Shown here: one piece after another, positions 1-7,242 of the stretch
Numbering within the stretch: position 1 is the stretch's first letter
Layout: each line of letters opens with the position of its first letter
Assembly (NCBI GenBank): GCA_945868555.1
Contig: CAMBMC010000068.1
Span: forward strand, 1-10,148
Length of the DNA: 10,148 nucleotides
Origin: Chitinophaga pinensis
Lineage (GTDB): Bacteria; Bacteroidota; Bacteroidia; Flavobacteriales_D; Crocinitomicaceae
Reading direction: 5' to 3'
The notes under the pieces: generated by a model
Told to the model about the DNA's origin: nothing
The model's input: only the letters and a program-made list of their open reading frames with translations
The model's database searches: none
Position numbers and translations under genes: made by a program

Positions 1-1578
1 CGAATTATCCCAATGCATACCATGTGCGATCAATTGCTACGAAAGATTCACCGAGGGAATACCTTCGAGGAGTGGAATGCGGTGCAAACAATCATGAGCA
101 TGCACATGTATCCGCAACATTGGATGGACGTAAAAATCATTCAAGTGCCCTCTAATCTTCGTGAATCCATGAAGATGTCAGGCGATTTTGCATCTTACAC
201 AGATTTGGCAGATCCGAAATCTGGCGAATTTAAAAAAATGGGAGATTACAACATTGCCCATCAAAAGTTGGAGTCGAAACGCAATGAATACGACAAAAAG
301 CTCATTAAGCTCGTAGAGAAATTTCAAGTTGTCCAGTCTATCTTCAACTGGCAATACATGAAGATTATTCCTGTGAAAAGTGATGTCAAACAAACCTGGT
401 ATGTGCCATTGAGCATGGAGGTGATGCAAGTGGACTCTGTCTCATCTACTTTGGCACTTCGCTATATTTCAGGATTGGATAGTGCTGCGAGTTCGAACCG
501 TTATGGTGAGGTGGATGACTTGCTGACCGAACTTATTGCTTTTCAGCGCGAAGCCGGGAGCAATGTCGTTCCTTCCGAAAAGAAGGTGGAGATTGAAATT
601 TGGTACAACAAGATGAATGTGTTTAAGCACACCTATCAGCTGTATTTGCTCCTCGGACTATTTTTATTGTTGCTCTATTTCATTCGAATTTTTGCTAAGA
701 CAGGTTTTGGTGAATCGAAACTCTTCCGACGAATCCGAAAAACCATCACATTTGTGTTGATCGTTGTTTTTGTCTATCATGCTCAAGGCTTGGGGGCACG
801 TTGGTACGTCTCCGGTCATGCTCCTTGGAGCAATGGATATGAGGCAGTGATTTTCATTGCATGGGCTACGATGATCGCCGGTTTTATTTTCTCCCGCAAG
901 AATGCTGTTATTTTGGCAGGTACAGCGATACTGGCTTCGATGATGATCTTTGTGACAGAAATGAATTTGCTTGACCCTGATATTACCCCATTACAACCTG
1001 TACTTAAATCCTATTGGTTGATGATTCACGTTGCAATCATTACATCAAGTTATGGCTTCCTTGGATTAGCGGCAATTCTTGGATTGCTGAATTTGACCTT
1101 GTACATATTCCGTTCAAATCGAAATGCACAAATCGTTACCATCAACATCAATGAATTGACCTATGTTTCAGAGATGACGATGACGATTGGTTTGTTCATG
1201 TTGACCATCGGAACCTTCCTCGGTGGTGTTTGGGCCAATGAGTCTTGGGGACGCTATTGGGGCTGGGACCCTAAGGAAACATGGGCACTTGTATCTGTAC
1301 TCGTGTATGCCGTTATCCTTCATTTGCGCTACATTCCGGCCTTGAAAAGTAAATTCACATTCAATGTCGTGAGTCTTTGGGGCTATTCTGCTATTCTTTT
1401 CACTTTCTTTGGGGTGAACTTCTACTTGGTAGGACTTCATTCGTATGCACAAGGAGAGGGGCTTGGAACAATCCCGAATTGGATCTTCATTACGGTTATT
1501 GGGTTTGTTCTCTTCACCGTCTTGGCTTCTGTGCGCAATCGTCAGTATGTGAAATCGAACTCGGAGGACGAAAATTAA
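1..1578 (+). CDS. ccsA: Cytochrome c biogenesis protein CcsBA (ResB/CcsA fusion), 3' part
   Basis: This is the C-terminal part of a system II cytochrome c synthase, which exports haem across the inner membrane and attaches it to apocytochrome c outside. The reading frame is open from base 1, so the true start lies before the window; 525 residues are visible. Residues 1 to about 210 are soluble and fit the extracytoplasmic domain of the CcsB/ResB half. About eight or nine hydrophobic segments follow. The haem-handling WWD motif is WGRYWGWD at visible residues 416-423 (bases 1246-1269). The external histidines flanking it are probably H273 (in GHAPWSNGYE) and H480 (in GLHSYAQG); H343 in WLMIHV is a further conserved-looking one. 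The single-chain ResB+CcsA layout is common in Bacteroidota. It is followed 12 bases later by bshB1. Family assignment is firm; the length of the missing N-terminus cannot be judged. Confidence 0.95.
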   Translation, partial: RIIPMHTMCDQLLRKIHRGNTFEEWNAVQTIMSMHMYPQHWMDVKIIQVPSNLRESMKMSGDFASYTDLADPKSGEFKKMGDYNIAHQKLESKRNEYDKKLIKLVEKFQVVQSIFNWQYMKIIPVKSDVKQTWYVPLSMEVMQVDSVSSTLALRYISGLDSAASSNRYGEVDDLLTELIAFQREAGSNVVPSEKKVEIEIWYNKMNVFKHTYQLYLLLGLFLLLLYFIRIFAKTGFGESKLFRRIRKTITFVLIVVFVYHAQGLGARWYVSGHAPWSNGYEAVIFIAWATMIAGFIFSRKNAVILAGTAILASMMIFVTEMNLLDPDITPLQPVLKSYWLMIHVAIITSSYGFLGLAAILGLLNLTLYIFRSNRNAQIVTININELTYVSEMTMTIGLFMLTIGTFLGGVWANESWGRYWGWDPKETWALVSVLVYAVILHLRYIPALKSKFTFNVVSLWGYSAILFTFFGVNFYLVGLHSYAQGEGLGTIPNWIFITVIGFVLFTVLASVRNRQYVKSNSEDEN

Positions 1579-1590
1579 AACATTTCTACT

Positions 1591-2307
1591 ATGAAATTAG
1601 ACATCCTTGCTTTTGCAGCACATCCTGATGATATTGAGCTTTCTTGCTCAGCAACCCTGATGAAGCATATTGATTTGGGTAAAAAGATCGGGATCATTGA
1701 TCTCACGCAAGGCGAACTCGGAACCCGTGGGAATATCGAATCACGTCATGCTGAAGCTGAACGGTCTTCTAAAATAATGGGTATTCATGTTCGGGAGAAT
1801 TTAAAGCTAAAAGATGGATTTTTTGATTTTTCAGAAGAAAATAAACGATTGATTATCCAACAAATTCGTCGTTTTCAGCCAGAAATTGTTTTAGCAAATG
1901 CCATTGAAGACCGGCATCCTGACCATGGTCGTGCGGCGAAATTGGTCGCTGATTCATGTTTTTTAGCAGGTTTAAGAAAAATTGAAACCAGCTATGGCGG
2001 TGAATCCCAATCACCACATCGTCCAAAGGCAGTATATCATTACATCCAAGATCATTACATCAAACCTGATTTCATCGTCGATACAAGTGAGTATATGGAC
2101 AGAAAGTTGGAAGCAATCAAAGCCTTCAAAACACAATTCTACGATCCAAATTCGATTGAACCAGCTACACCAATTTCTGGAGAAGAATTTTTTGATTTTG
2201 TTAAGGCACGCATGATCCAGAGCGGCAGAATTATCGGGGTGAAGTACGCAGAAGGATTTACTTCTTCACGTGAGATTGGTGTGCATAACCTTTTCGACTT
2301 AATGTAA
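1591..2307 (+). CDS. bshB1: Bacillithiol biosynthesis deacetylase BshB1
   Basis: A 238-residue LmbE/PIG-L family zinc deacetylase. BshB1 removes the acetyl group from GlcNAc-malate to give GlcN-malate, the second step of bacillithiol synthesis, in the cytoplasm. The AHPDD motif is at residues 10-14 and the RHPDH motif at 108-112. By comparison with the family, the zinc ligands are H11, D14 and H112, and D13 is the likely general base. The TQGELGTRG segment at 39-47 is typical of the BshB1 branch rather than of general LmbE proteins. The length matches the family. The ATG lies 12 bases after the ccsBA stop and begins the conserved MKLDILAFAAHPDD, so the start is secure. Probably cotranscribed with ccsBA; both deal with thiol or redox chemistry, but a functional link is only inference. 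bshA and bshC are not in the window. Confidence 0.95.
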   Translation: MKLDILAFAAHPDDIELSCSATLMKHIDLGKKIGIIDLTQGELGTRGNIESRHAEAERSSKIMGIHVRENLKLKDGFFDFSEENKRLIIQQIRRFQPEIVLANAIEDRHPDHGRAAKLVADSCFLAGLRKIETSYGGESQSPHRPKAVYHYIQDHYIKPDFIVDTSEYMDRKLEAIKAFKTQFYDPNSIEPATPISGEEFFDFVKARMIQSGRIIGVKYAEGFTSSREIGVHNLFDLM

Positions 2308-2326
2308 ATGTGAATACAACCATTTT

Positions 2327-2334
2327 TATATTTG
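2327..2334 (+). promoter_or_regulatory. Putative -7 element (TATATTTG) for the surface-protein gene
   Basis: TATATTTG matches exactly the TAnnTTTG -7 element described for the primary sigma factor of Bacteroidota. It begins 20 bases after the bshB1 stop and would place transcription start near 2341, about 20 bases before the ATG at 2364. No convincing -33 TTTG box is seen at the expected distance, so this is a single-element prediction in AT-rich DNA. It supports the start at 2364 over the upstream GTG at 2310. Confidence 0.45.
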
Positions 2335-2363
2335 CTGCGTCTAGAACACAGAATTTAACTATC

Positions 2364-4175
2364 ATGAGATATATTTTAGCATTCGCATTTTTAATTTCAC
2401 TTCAATTTATAGTGAATTCTCAATGCAATGGATCGGAACCGGCCATCAATTTCGGTCCTGACACGATTCTCTGTCAAGGTCAAACATTGGCCTTAAATGC
2501 TCCTTCAGGATTCAACTTTTACCAATGGTCCACAGGTACAACGGGCGCCAATATAACTGTAACAGCGGATGGAACATATTCAGTAAATGCAGGATTGATT
2601 GGCAGTACCATCATTCTTAATGGAAATTTTCAGGGGGGAACAACGACCGCTGCCAATAACTTTACTACGGCCTATGGACCAGGAACTGGAGGTACCTATG
2701 GTTTGTTGTCTACGGAAGGACAATGTGCCATTTCTACTTCGCCTTCACTGGTGCACAACAACTTTAGTTTTTGTGGAGACCATACAACTGGAACAGGAAA
2801 TATGTTGATAGCCAATGGTGCATCAGCTGCCAATACAACCGTTTGGACGCAAACCGTAAACGTAGCGACCAATACAGATTATGTCTTTTCTTTTTGGGAA
2901 ATGAATGTACTGAATACAACTGCGGTTGCAAGTCTTCAACTATACATCAATGGAGCGCCGATTTCTGGAATAATTCCGACATCAACAACAGCTTGTGTGT
3001 GGACCGAAAATCCTGGCGTTTGGAACTCAGGTGCAAGTACTCAAGCGATTCTGTCGATTGTGAACCAAAGTACCCTTACTTCTGGAAATGATTTCGCCAT
3101 CGATGACATTTACTTTGCACCAATTTGTTTGGTTACAGATACCATCAATGTCCTTTACGATACGGTACAAGTGAATGCTGGTCTTGACCTATTGTTCTGT
3201 GCCAATGAAACAGATACACTAACGGCAAGCGCCAATGTGGATATTAGTGCGTACTCTTGGAGCAGCGGTCAGCAAGTGTCTTCATTTTCTCCGACTACTA
3301 CTGGAACCTACACCGTAACGGGTACATCACTCAACGGTTGCACGTCAACGGATGCAGTGAACGTGAGCATTACAGCAATGGATTGGAACATAGCTCAGAT
3401 CATCATGGGACCATCTGATTGTGGCCAGACAAATGGCTATGTTTCGGCCATAACCTCAGGAACGTTCTCTGATCCTGCATCATATACGTGGACGGGCCCA
3501 GATACAAACAGCAGTAATTTTATCAATGCGTCCGTTTGGGACAATCTGTCTGCTGGATGGTACTATTTATCGATCGAATCCAATGGCTGTTACCGCTACG
3601 ATTCGATGGAGGTAACCATTAACAATCCACCAATCGCGGCAGTAAGCGCAACGCCTTTGACAGGAATTTATCCCTTGCCAGTAAACTTTACCAACAGTAG
3701 CCAATATGGTACTACCTACGATTGGAATTTCGGAAATGGGTCAACCGCTACAACAGTAGATTTGTCGGGTCAGAACACGACTTATGATACAACGGGTACC
3801 TATGTCGTCATGCTTGTTGCCATCACAGGAAGCTGCACAGATACGGCTTATGTGACGATCATTGTTAACGATCCGCCAGTGATTCCACCAACAGTGCCTG
3901 TATCTCTTGAAACTGCGAATGTATTTACTCCGAACGGCGATGGGGCCAATGATGTGTATACATTCACAATGGAGAACATTACCTCGATTGATATAACGAT
4001 CTTGAATCGATGGGGGAATGTAGTTTACCAAAGTACAGATCCTTTGTTTAAGTGGGATGGGAAAGCGCAAAATGGCGTTGATGCACTGCCAGGGGTTTAT
4101 TTCTACACGTTTACAGCAAAGGGCGCGCAGGATGAACCGTTTGATGGACACGGATTCATCCATTTGATTCGTTAG
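2364..4175 (+). CDS. Multidomain cell-surface protein with T9SS type B (gliding-motility-associated) C-terminal domain
   Basis: A 603-residue exported protein. Residues 1-20 form a signal peptide (MRYILAFAFLISLQFIVNSQ). An Ig-like segment follows at about 24-75 (containing ILCQGQTLALNA and YQWSTG). A jelly-roll-like segment at about 76-254 ends in DFAIDDIYFAPIC, resembling carbohydrate-binding-type modules. A second Ig-like segment spans about 268-340, and a SprB-like repeat about 341-423 (starting near SDCGQTNGYV). A PKD domain lies at about 424-503 (TYDWNFGNGS, then TYDTTGTYVV). The last 85 residues (519-603) are the CHU_C/gliding-motility-associated domain: NVFTPNGDGANDV, then ILNRWGNVVY, WDGK and GVYFY. 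This domain directs export through T9SS and surface attachment. No enzyme motif is visible, so an adhesive or structural role is inference. The frame is open back to a GTG at 2310, but the signal peptide fixes the start at 2364. The gene ends 6 bases from the converging GreA-like gene. Confidence 0.92.
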   Translation: MRYILAFAFLISLQFIVNSQCNGSEPAINFGPDTILCQGQTLALNAPSGFNFYQWSTGTTGANITVTADGTYSVNAGLIGSTIILNGNFQGGTTTAANNFTTAYGPGTGGTYGLLSTEGQCAISTSPSLVHNNFSFCGDHTTGTGNMLIANGASAANTTVWTQTVNVATNTDYVFSFWEMNVLNTTAVASLQLYINGAPISGIIPTSTTACVWTENPGVWNSGASTQAILSIVNQSTLTSGNDFAIDDIYFAPICLVTDTINVLYDTVQVNAGLDLLFCANETDTLTASANVDISAYSWSSGQQVSSFSPTTTGTYTVTGTSLNGCTSTDAVNVSITAMDWNIAQIIMGPSDCGQTNGYVSAITSGTFSDPASYTWTGPDTNSSNFINASVWDNLSAGWYYLSIESNGCYRYDSMEVTINNPPIAAVSATPLTGIYPLPVNFTNSSQYGTTYDWNFGNGSTATTVDLSGQNTTYDTTGTYVVMLVAITGSCTDTAYVTIIVNDPPVIPPTVPVSLETANVFTPNGDGANDVYTFTMENITSIDITILNRWGNVVYQSTDPLFKWDGKAQNGVDALPGVYFYTFTAKGAQDEPFDGHGFIHLIR

Positions 4176-4181
4176 ACGTAT

Positions 4182-4634
4182 TTAGTGTGCCGTTTCTATG
4201 GAAATGGGATTTCCTTGCCAAAGGAGTTGATCACCTGTTTTCTTTCCTAATAATACCGAAACAAGCGGTGCGGCAGGAGATATGCAAAATATGTATGTAT
4301 CGTCCACTTGTATTCTTCCAAAACCCACTGAAATGTAGTACCAGCCGTTCGAGGTTTTTACTAAGCTTCCCAAGCGAATCGTTGGCGACACCAATGTAGG
4401 GTCCAATCGCTGTGCTAGGGACATCAGTTGCTCGTGTTGCTGAATAAATCCCCCAATCTTTTCGCGTTCCAACTGCGCCATCGCACGACCTGTCTCATGC
4501 TTGTCGCCTGCAGTGCTTTTTGCATCGGCACTCAAGGAATCGTCTGTTTCGGCCAAGGATGCACGCATTTCCTTGTACTTTTCATTCAAAGCATTGGTGA
4601 GCGCAGCATGAACATGAACTTTATTTAAGGACAT
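4182..4634 (-). CDS. GreA/GreB-like C-terminal-domain protein
   Basis: A 150-residue cytoplasmic protein. Residues 1-75 are predicted helical and include the family signature AKSTAGDKHETGRAMAQLER (39-58 region). Residues 85-150 resemble the FKBP-like C-terminal domain of GreA/GreB, with GSLVKTSNGWYYISVG followed by CISPAAPLVSVLLGKKTGD. That resemblance comes from the SP-x-x-x-x-LLGKK-x-GD pattern, known from the elongation factors. Members of this Bacteroidota family are often labelled '3-oxoacyl-ACP synthase' by automated annotation, but no ketosynthase feature or comparable length is present. The N-terminal half does not clearly match the GreA coiled coil with its acidic tip, so transcript-cleavage activity should not be assumed. 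The ATG at 4634 overlaps the glycosyltransferase end by 14 bases; a second ATG at 4640 (MRMSLNK) is equally possible. The longer open frame reaching 4748 lies inside the glycosyltransferase gene and is rejected. Confidence 0.8.
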   Translation of the reverse strand: MSLNKVHVHAALTNALNEKYKEMRASLAETDDSLSADAKSTAGDKHETGRAMAQLEREKIGGFIQQHEQLMSLAQRLDPTLVSPTIRLGSLVKTSNGWYYISVGFGRIQVDDTYIFCISPAAPLVSVLLGKKTGDQLLWQGNPISIETAH

Positions 4635-5745
4635 GCGCATAAAGTTTTTTAACAGCCTCAAGTACAGTTTCATTGGAATAGCGTAAGGCATATTGCCGAA
4701 TGACTTTTCTGTCGAATGTCGCACCATTGAAAATGCGTTCCATGCCAATGGCTAAACTCAATGGATTTCGTGTTTCGACTTGAATTCCCAAGGCACTTGG
4801 AAGGTCATCTGCAATGCCCACTGATGTCGAAATGACAGGGATTCCACAAGCCCATGCTTCCGCTACGACAATGGAAAATGATTCGTAATCCGAATTTAAA
4901 ATGAACGCATCAGAAGCGCGGTAAAAAGGTGGCAATTCCTCAGGCTGACAAGGTCCGAAGAACCGAATGTGCTTTGATAAACCTTTTGATTCAATATATG
5001 CTTTCAAGTCATCAACAGATTCATCACTCACAATGACCAGCTCAAATGTGCGGTATCCTTTTTCGTGCAAAAGTGAAACTGCATCCACAATGCCATATGG
5101 ATTTTTTACTGTCGTATCGAGTGTTGAAATATGGAGAAAGCGGAATTTTTCGTTGTAGGAGGATGTGGCAGGTGTAAAAAGGTCGATATCTACTGGATTT
5201 GGAATCACTGCTAGTGGTGTATCCTTGAAGTAGCGCGCCAGATCCTTCTGTTGGAATTCAGAGACCGCCACGAGATGATCAATGTGCTTACGTGTGGTTC
5301 TTGCGATGTAATGGACTTTCAGCGACCATGATTTTTGACGTTGACGTGCAAAGATGGAACTGTGCTCGGTCACAATTAAGGGGCAATTGAATAATTTTTT
5401 TGCCTTGACAAACAGATATCCTTTAGGAAGCAGTACATGAGCATGGATGAGGTCTACCCCTGAAATCATATTGAGTCCCGCATCAAAAGCCCGGTCAATG
5501 GCCTTGCGGCGTTCGAAGAAATTTGAACCTTTGGGGTGATAAATGACAATTTCTCGCAAACGCTCATGTTGGTTTTCGATAATCTCAATTTTGGAGCAGG
5601 ATTCATCCGCTACAGTGTGCAGCAAAGTAACTTGAAAGGATTGTGCGATGAGTCGCGCGTGATTCATCACAAAATTCCCTAAGAATGGCGACTTCCGATT
5701 TGGATACCAAGAACTTAGGATGAGGATGTGCTGTTTGTCGTGCAT
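4621..5745 (-). CDS. Glycosyltransferase family 4 (GT-B fold)
   Basis: A 374-residue retaining glycosyltransferase of the GT4 type, which moves a sugar from a nucleotide donor to an acceptor that cannot be predicted here. The N-terminal acceptor half shows SSWYPN (11-16), LGNFV (22-26), a HAH motif (101-103) and TEH (126-128). The C-terminal donor half starts near VIPNPVDIDLF (180-190). It holds the E-x7-E motif as E288 and E296 in ESFSIVVAE, followed by CGIPVIST. The start is chosen at 5745 because MHDKQHILILSSWYPN begins the fold and lies 2 bases after the cysteine desulfurase stop. An upstream in-frame ATG at 5910 would add 55 residues read out of frame through the desulfurase C-terminus. 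It is probably translated from the same mRNA as the desulfurase. It lacks the N-terminal sequence expected of BshA, so it is not an obvious partner of bshB1. A polysaccharide or glycolipid role is plausible but inferred. Confidence 0.9.
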   Translation of the reverse strand: MHDKQHILILSSWYPNRKSPFLGNFVMNHARLIAQSFQVTLLHTVADESCSKIEIIENQHERLREIVIYHPKGSNFFERRKAIDRAFDAGLNMISGVDLIHAHVLLPKGYLFVKAKKLFNCPLIVTEHSSIFARQRQKSWSLKVHYIARTTRKHIDHLVAVSEFQQKDLARYFKDTPLAVIPNPVDIDLFTPATSSYNEKFRFLHISTLDTTVKNPYGIVDAVSLLHEKGYRTFELVIVSDESVDDLKAYIESKGLSKHIRFFGPCQPEELPPFYRASDAFILNSDYESFSIVVAEAWACGIPVISTSVGIADDLPSALGIQVETRNPLSLAIGMERIFNGATFDRKVIRQYALRYSNETVLEAVKKLYAHVLK

Positions 5746-5747
5746 TC

Positions 5748-6887
5748 TCAGGCGAGCGTCTTGGAATAAACCGATTGCAATTGCTCGAGTGCAAAATCTA
5801 TCTCTTCCTTCGTCGTATAGCGTGAAAATGAGAAGCGTGCGTTTGGTCGCGTGGTGTCTGCCCCAATTCCTTCCAGTACATGTGAGCCTTTCGTGGCGCC
5901 TGAGGTACATGCACTACCACCAGAGACAGCGACACCTTTCAGATCCAGAGTAAACAAGAGCATCGATGCCTTTTCTGTTTTGGGCAAACACACATTCAAT
6001 ACGGTATAGAGAGAGCGCTCAGGATCTGTTTCACCGTGGAAATATACTTCAGGGAAATGCGATGTGAGTCGATCGATGAGGTAGTTTTTTAAACCCAGAA
6101 TATGCGTTCGGTGTTCTTCAAGACCCTCACAAGCCATCTGCATGGCCTTAGCCAACCCTGCGATTCCAGCTACATTTTCAGTTCCACCGCGCAATCCACG
6201 TTCTTGGGAGCCACCGTGAATAAAGGCCTCCGCCCGAACGCGTTTGTTGATGTATAAAAATCCTGATCCTTTAGGTCCATGTAATTTATGGGCAGCACAA
6301 ACGACAAAGTCTATATCGAGTTGACTCAAGTCCAATGGAATGTGTCCCATCGTTTGTACGGTATCCGAGTGTAAATAAGCTCCATGTTTGCGGCAGAGTG
6401 CACTCACTTTTTGCAAGGGCAGTAGTGTAGCGATTTCATTGTTGGCATGCATGAGCGAGACCAAAGTTTTTTTACCATCGGCCAACAACTCTTCCAAATG
6501 TCCTGGGTCTATATGTCCTTTCTCATCGATGCGCACATAATCAATGCTTACCTTTCTATGTTTTTTATGTACTTCAACCGTATGTCCCACCGCGTGATGT
6601 TCAATCGTTGAAGTGATGATGCGTTCAACCCCAAGGTCAAGTATTGCGGTGTTGATGGCCATGTTGTCTGCTTCGGTTCCACCTGAAGTAAATACGATTT
6701 CAGAGGGCTGGCAATGCAACAAACTTGCAATGGTTCGGCGAGAAGTTTCAATAATTGCTTTGGTCTGTCGGCCATAAAAGTGAGTTGAAGAAGGATTTCC
6801 AAATTGATCCTTGAGGATTGGTGCCATTACTTCAAACACTTCGGGTGCCAAGGGTGTCGTGGCAGCATTGTCCAGATATACACGCAT
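5748..6887 (-). CDS. Cysteine desulfurase, class I (NifS/IscS-like)
   Basis: A 379-residue PLP enzyme that turns L-cysteine into L-alanine and leaves a persulfide on its own cysteine, for Fe-S clusters or thio-modified tRNA. Visible motifs are YLDNAATTPL (4-13), FGNPSSTH (29-36), TSGGTEADN (67-75) and EHH (96-98). In IscS the matching histidine stacks on PLP, here H97. D175 in HSDTVQ would bind the PLP ring nitrogen, K201 in AHKLHGPKG forms the Schiff base, and RGGTEN is at 233-238. The active-site cysteine is C327 in SGGSACTSG. That loop makes it group I, unlike SufS (group II). The usual partners (an IscU scaffold, ferredoxin, chaperones, MnmA) are absent here, so pathway assignment between Fe-S and tRNA thiolation stays open. 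It is first in the unit with the glycosyltransferase and GreA-like gene, and upstream lies the repeat array. Confidence 0.95.
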   Translation of the reverse strand: MRVYLDNAATTPLAPEVFEVMAPILKDQFGNPSSTHFYGRQTKAIIETSRRTIASLLHCQPSEIVFTSGGTEADNMAINTAILDLGVERIITSTIEHHAVGHTVEVHKKHRKVSIDYVRIDEKGHIDPGHLEELLADGKKTLVSLMHANNEIATLLPLQKVSALCRKHGAYLHSDTVQTMGHIPLDLSQLDIDFVVCAAHKLHGPKGSGFLYINKRVRAEAFIHGGSQERGLRGGTENVAGIAGLAKAMQMACEGLEEHRTHILGLKNYLIDRLTSHFPEVYFHGETDPERSLYTVLNVCLPKTEKASMLLFTLDLKGVAVSGGSACTSGATKGSHVLEGIGADTTRPNARFSFSRYTTKEEIDFALEQLQSVYSKTLA

Positions 6888-6901
6888 CTGCTTTTTTTAT
6901 G

Positions 6902-6909
6902 CGAAGATA
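6902..6909 (-). promoter_or_regulatory. Weak candidate -7 element for the cysteine desulfurase unit
   Basis: Read on the minus strand this is TATCTTCG, one mismatch from TAnnTTTG. It lies 14 bases before the ATG at 6887, which leaves a very short leader of about 8 to 10 bases. No clear -33 box is visible, and the region further upstream is the repeat array. This is a low-confidence reading of an AT-rich stretch. Confidence 0.3.
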
Positions 6910-6930
6910 GCAGGAAGAAATTAGAATTAC

Positions 6931-7114
6931 GAATTTGATGCCTTCGGCAATTTAAGATTTGATCCCTTCGGGAATTTGATGCCTTCAGAAATAATTACGA
7001 ATTACTAGTTACGAATTGAATTTGATGTCTCATAGAATTTGATGCTGCGCAAATTTGATTCCTTTGGAAATTTGATGCTGTGCAATTTGGAATTTGATCC
7101 CTTCGGGAATTTGG
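6931..7114. repeat. Array of eight AATTTGA mini-hairpin repeats
   Basis: Eight copies of a unit of about 18 to 25 bases: AATTTGA (unit 2 has GATTTGA), a 3-4 base arm, a 3-base loop, the complementary arm, then ATTTG or a variant. Arms and loops are: TGCC-TTC-GGCA (6939-6949); TCCC-TTC-GGGA (6963-6973); TGCC-TTC-AGAA, broken (6980-6990); TCT-CAT-AGA, shifted by two bases (7028-7036); TGC-TGC-GCA (7043-7051); TTCC-TTT-GGAA (7059-7069); TGC-TGT-GCA (7076-7084); TCCC-TTC-GGGA (7098-7108). Units 4 to 8 are nearly head to tail; units 3 and 4 are separated by ATTACGAATT-type sequence. The array is not CRISPR: the spacing is too short and there are no spacers. The pairing is seen directly; function and mobility are unknown. 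Confidence 0.85.
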
Positions 7115-7130
7115 AATCTTAATGTCTTGA
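7115..7130. repeat. Imperfect direct repeat, copy A
   Basis: AATCTTAATGTCTTGA matches copy B at 7240-7255 in 13 of 16 positions, and the three differences are the adjacent central bases (ATG versus GCA). It follows directly on the last mini-hairpin unit. The octamer GTATTGAA also occurs close to both copies (7135-7142 and 7233-7240). Confidence 0.6.
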
Positions 7131-7189
7131 CGTCGTATTGAATTCGCTTGTCCTTTGTCTTTTAGCGCAGCGAGTATATTGTTTTCAGT

Positions 7190-7242
7190 ATTTCAAACTT
7201 CGAAGCTCAAAGAGCGAAGAAGTTGTCTTAAAGTATTGAAAT
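7190..7242. repeat. Imperfect inverted repeat / hairpin
   Basis: Outer arms ATTTCAA (7190-7196) and TTGAAAT (7236-7242) are perfectly complementary. Inside, AACTTC (7196-7201) pairs with GAAGTT (7219-7224), sharing base 7196 with the outer arm. After a symmetric GAA/GAA internal loop, GCTC (7205-7208) pairs with GAGC (7212-7215) around an AAA loop. The right side has an unpaired 11-base stretch. There is no T-run after it on either strand to suggest an intrinsic terminator. Its function is unknown. Confidence 0.5.

Noticed and set aside
1168..1452. Minus-strand ORF within ccsBA, and similar antisense or shifted ORFs in the surface-protein, desulfurase and glycosyltransferase genes
   Set aside because: They lie wholly inside well-recognised genes and their translations show no family pattern.
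2308..2313. ATG TGA minimal ORF right after the bshB1 stop
   Set aside because: A start followed at once by a stop in AT-rich DNA is most likely chance; it overlaps no recognisable signal.
2310..2363. GTG start for the surface protein
   Set aside because: It would put 18 residues ahead of a good signal peptide and lies upstream of the TATATTTG element; the ATG at 2364 is better.
4635..4748. Extended GreA-like ORF from 4748
   Set aside because: The added residues are the glycosyltransferase 3' end read in another frame; family members begin close to the ATG at 4634.
4621..5745. BshA (bacillithiol glycosyltransferase) because bshB1 is in the window
   Set aside because: The N-terminus and acceptor-side motifs do not look like BshA; it fits a general GT4 enzyme and sits in a different, opposite-strand unit.
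5746..5910. N-terminal extension of the glycosyltransferase to an ATG at 5910
   Set aside because: The extra 55 residues come from the cysteine desulfurase gene read in another frame and match no glycosyltransferase; the ATG at 5745 follows the desulfurase stop and begins the fold.
6931..7114. CRISPR array or tandem attachment sites
   Set aside because: Units are about 18-25 bases with no unique spacers, the repeats are imperfect, and no cas or integrase gene is nearby.
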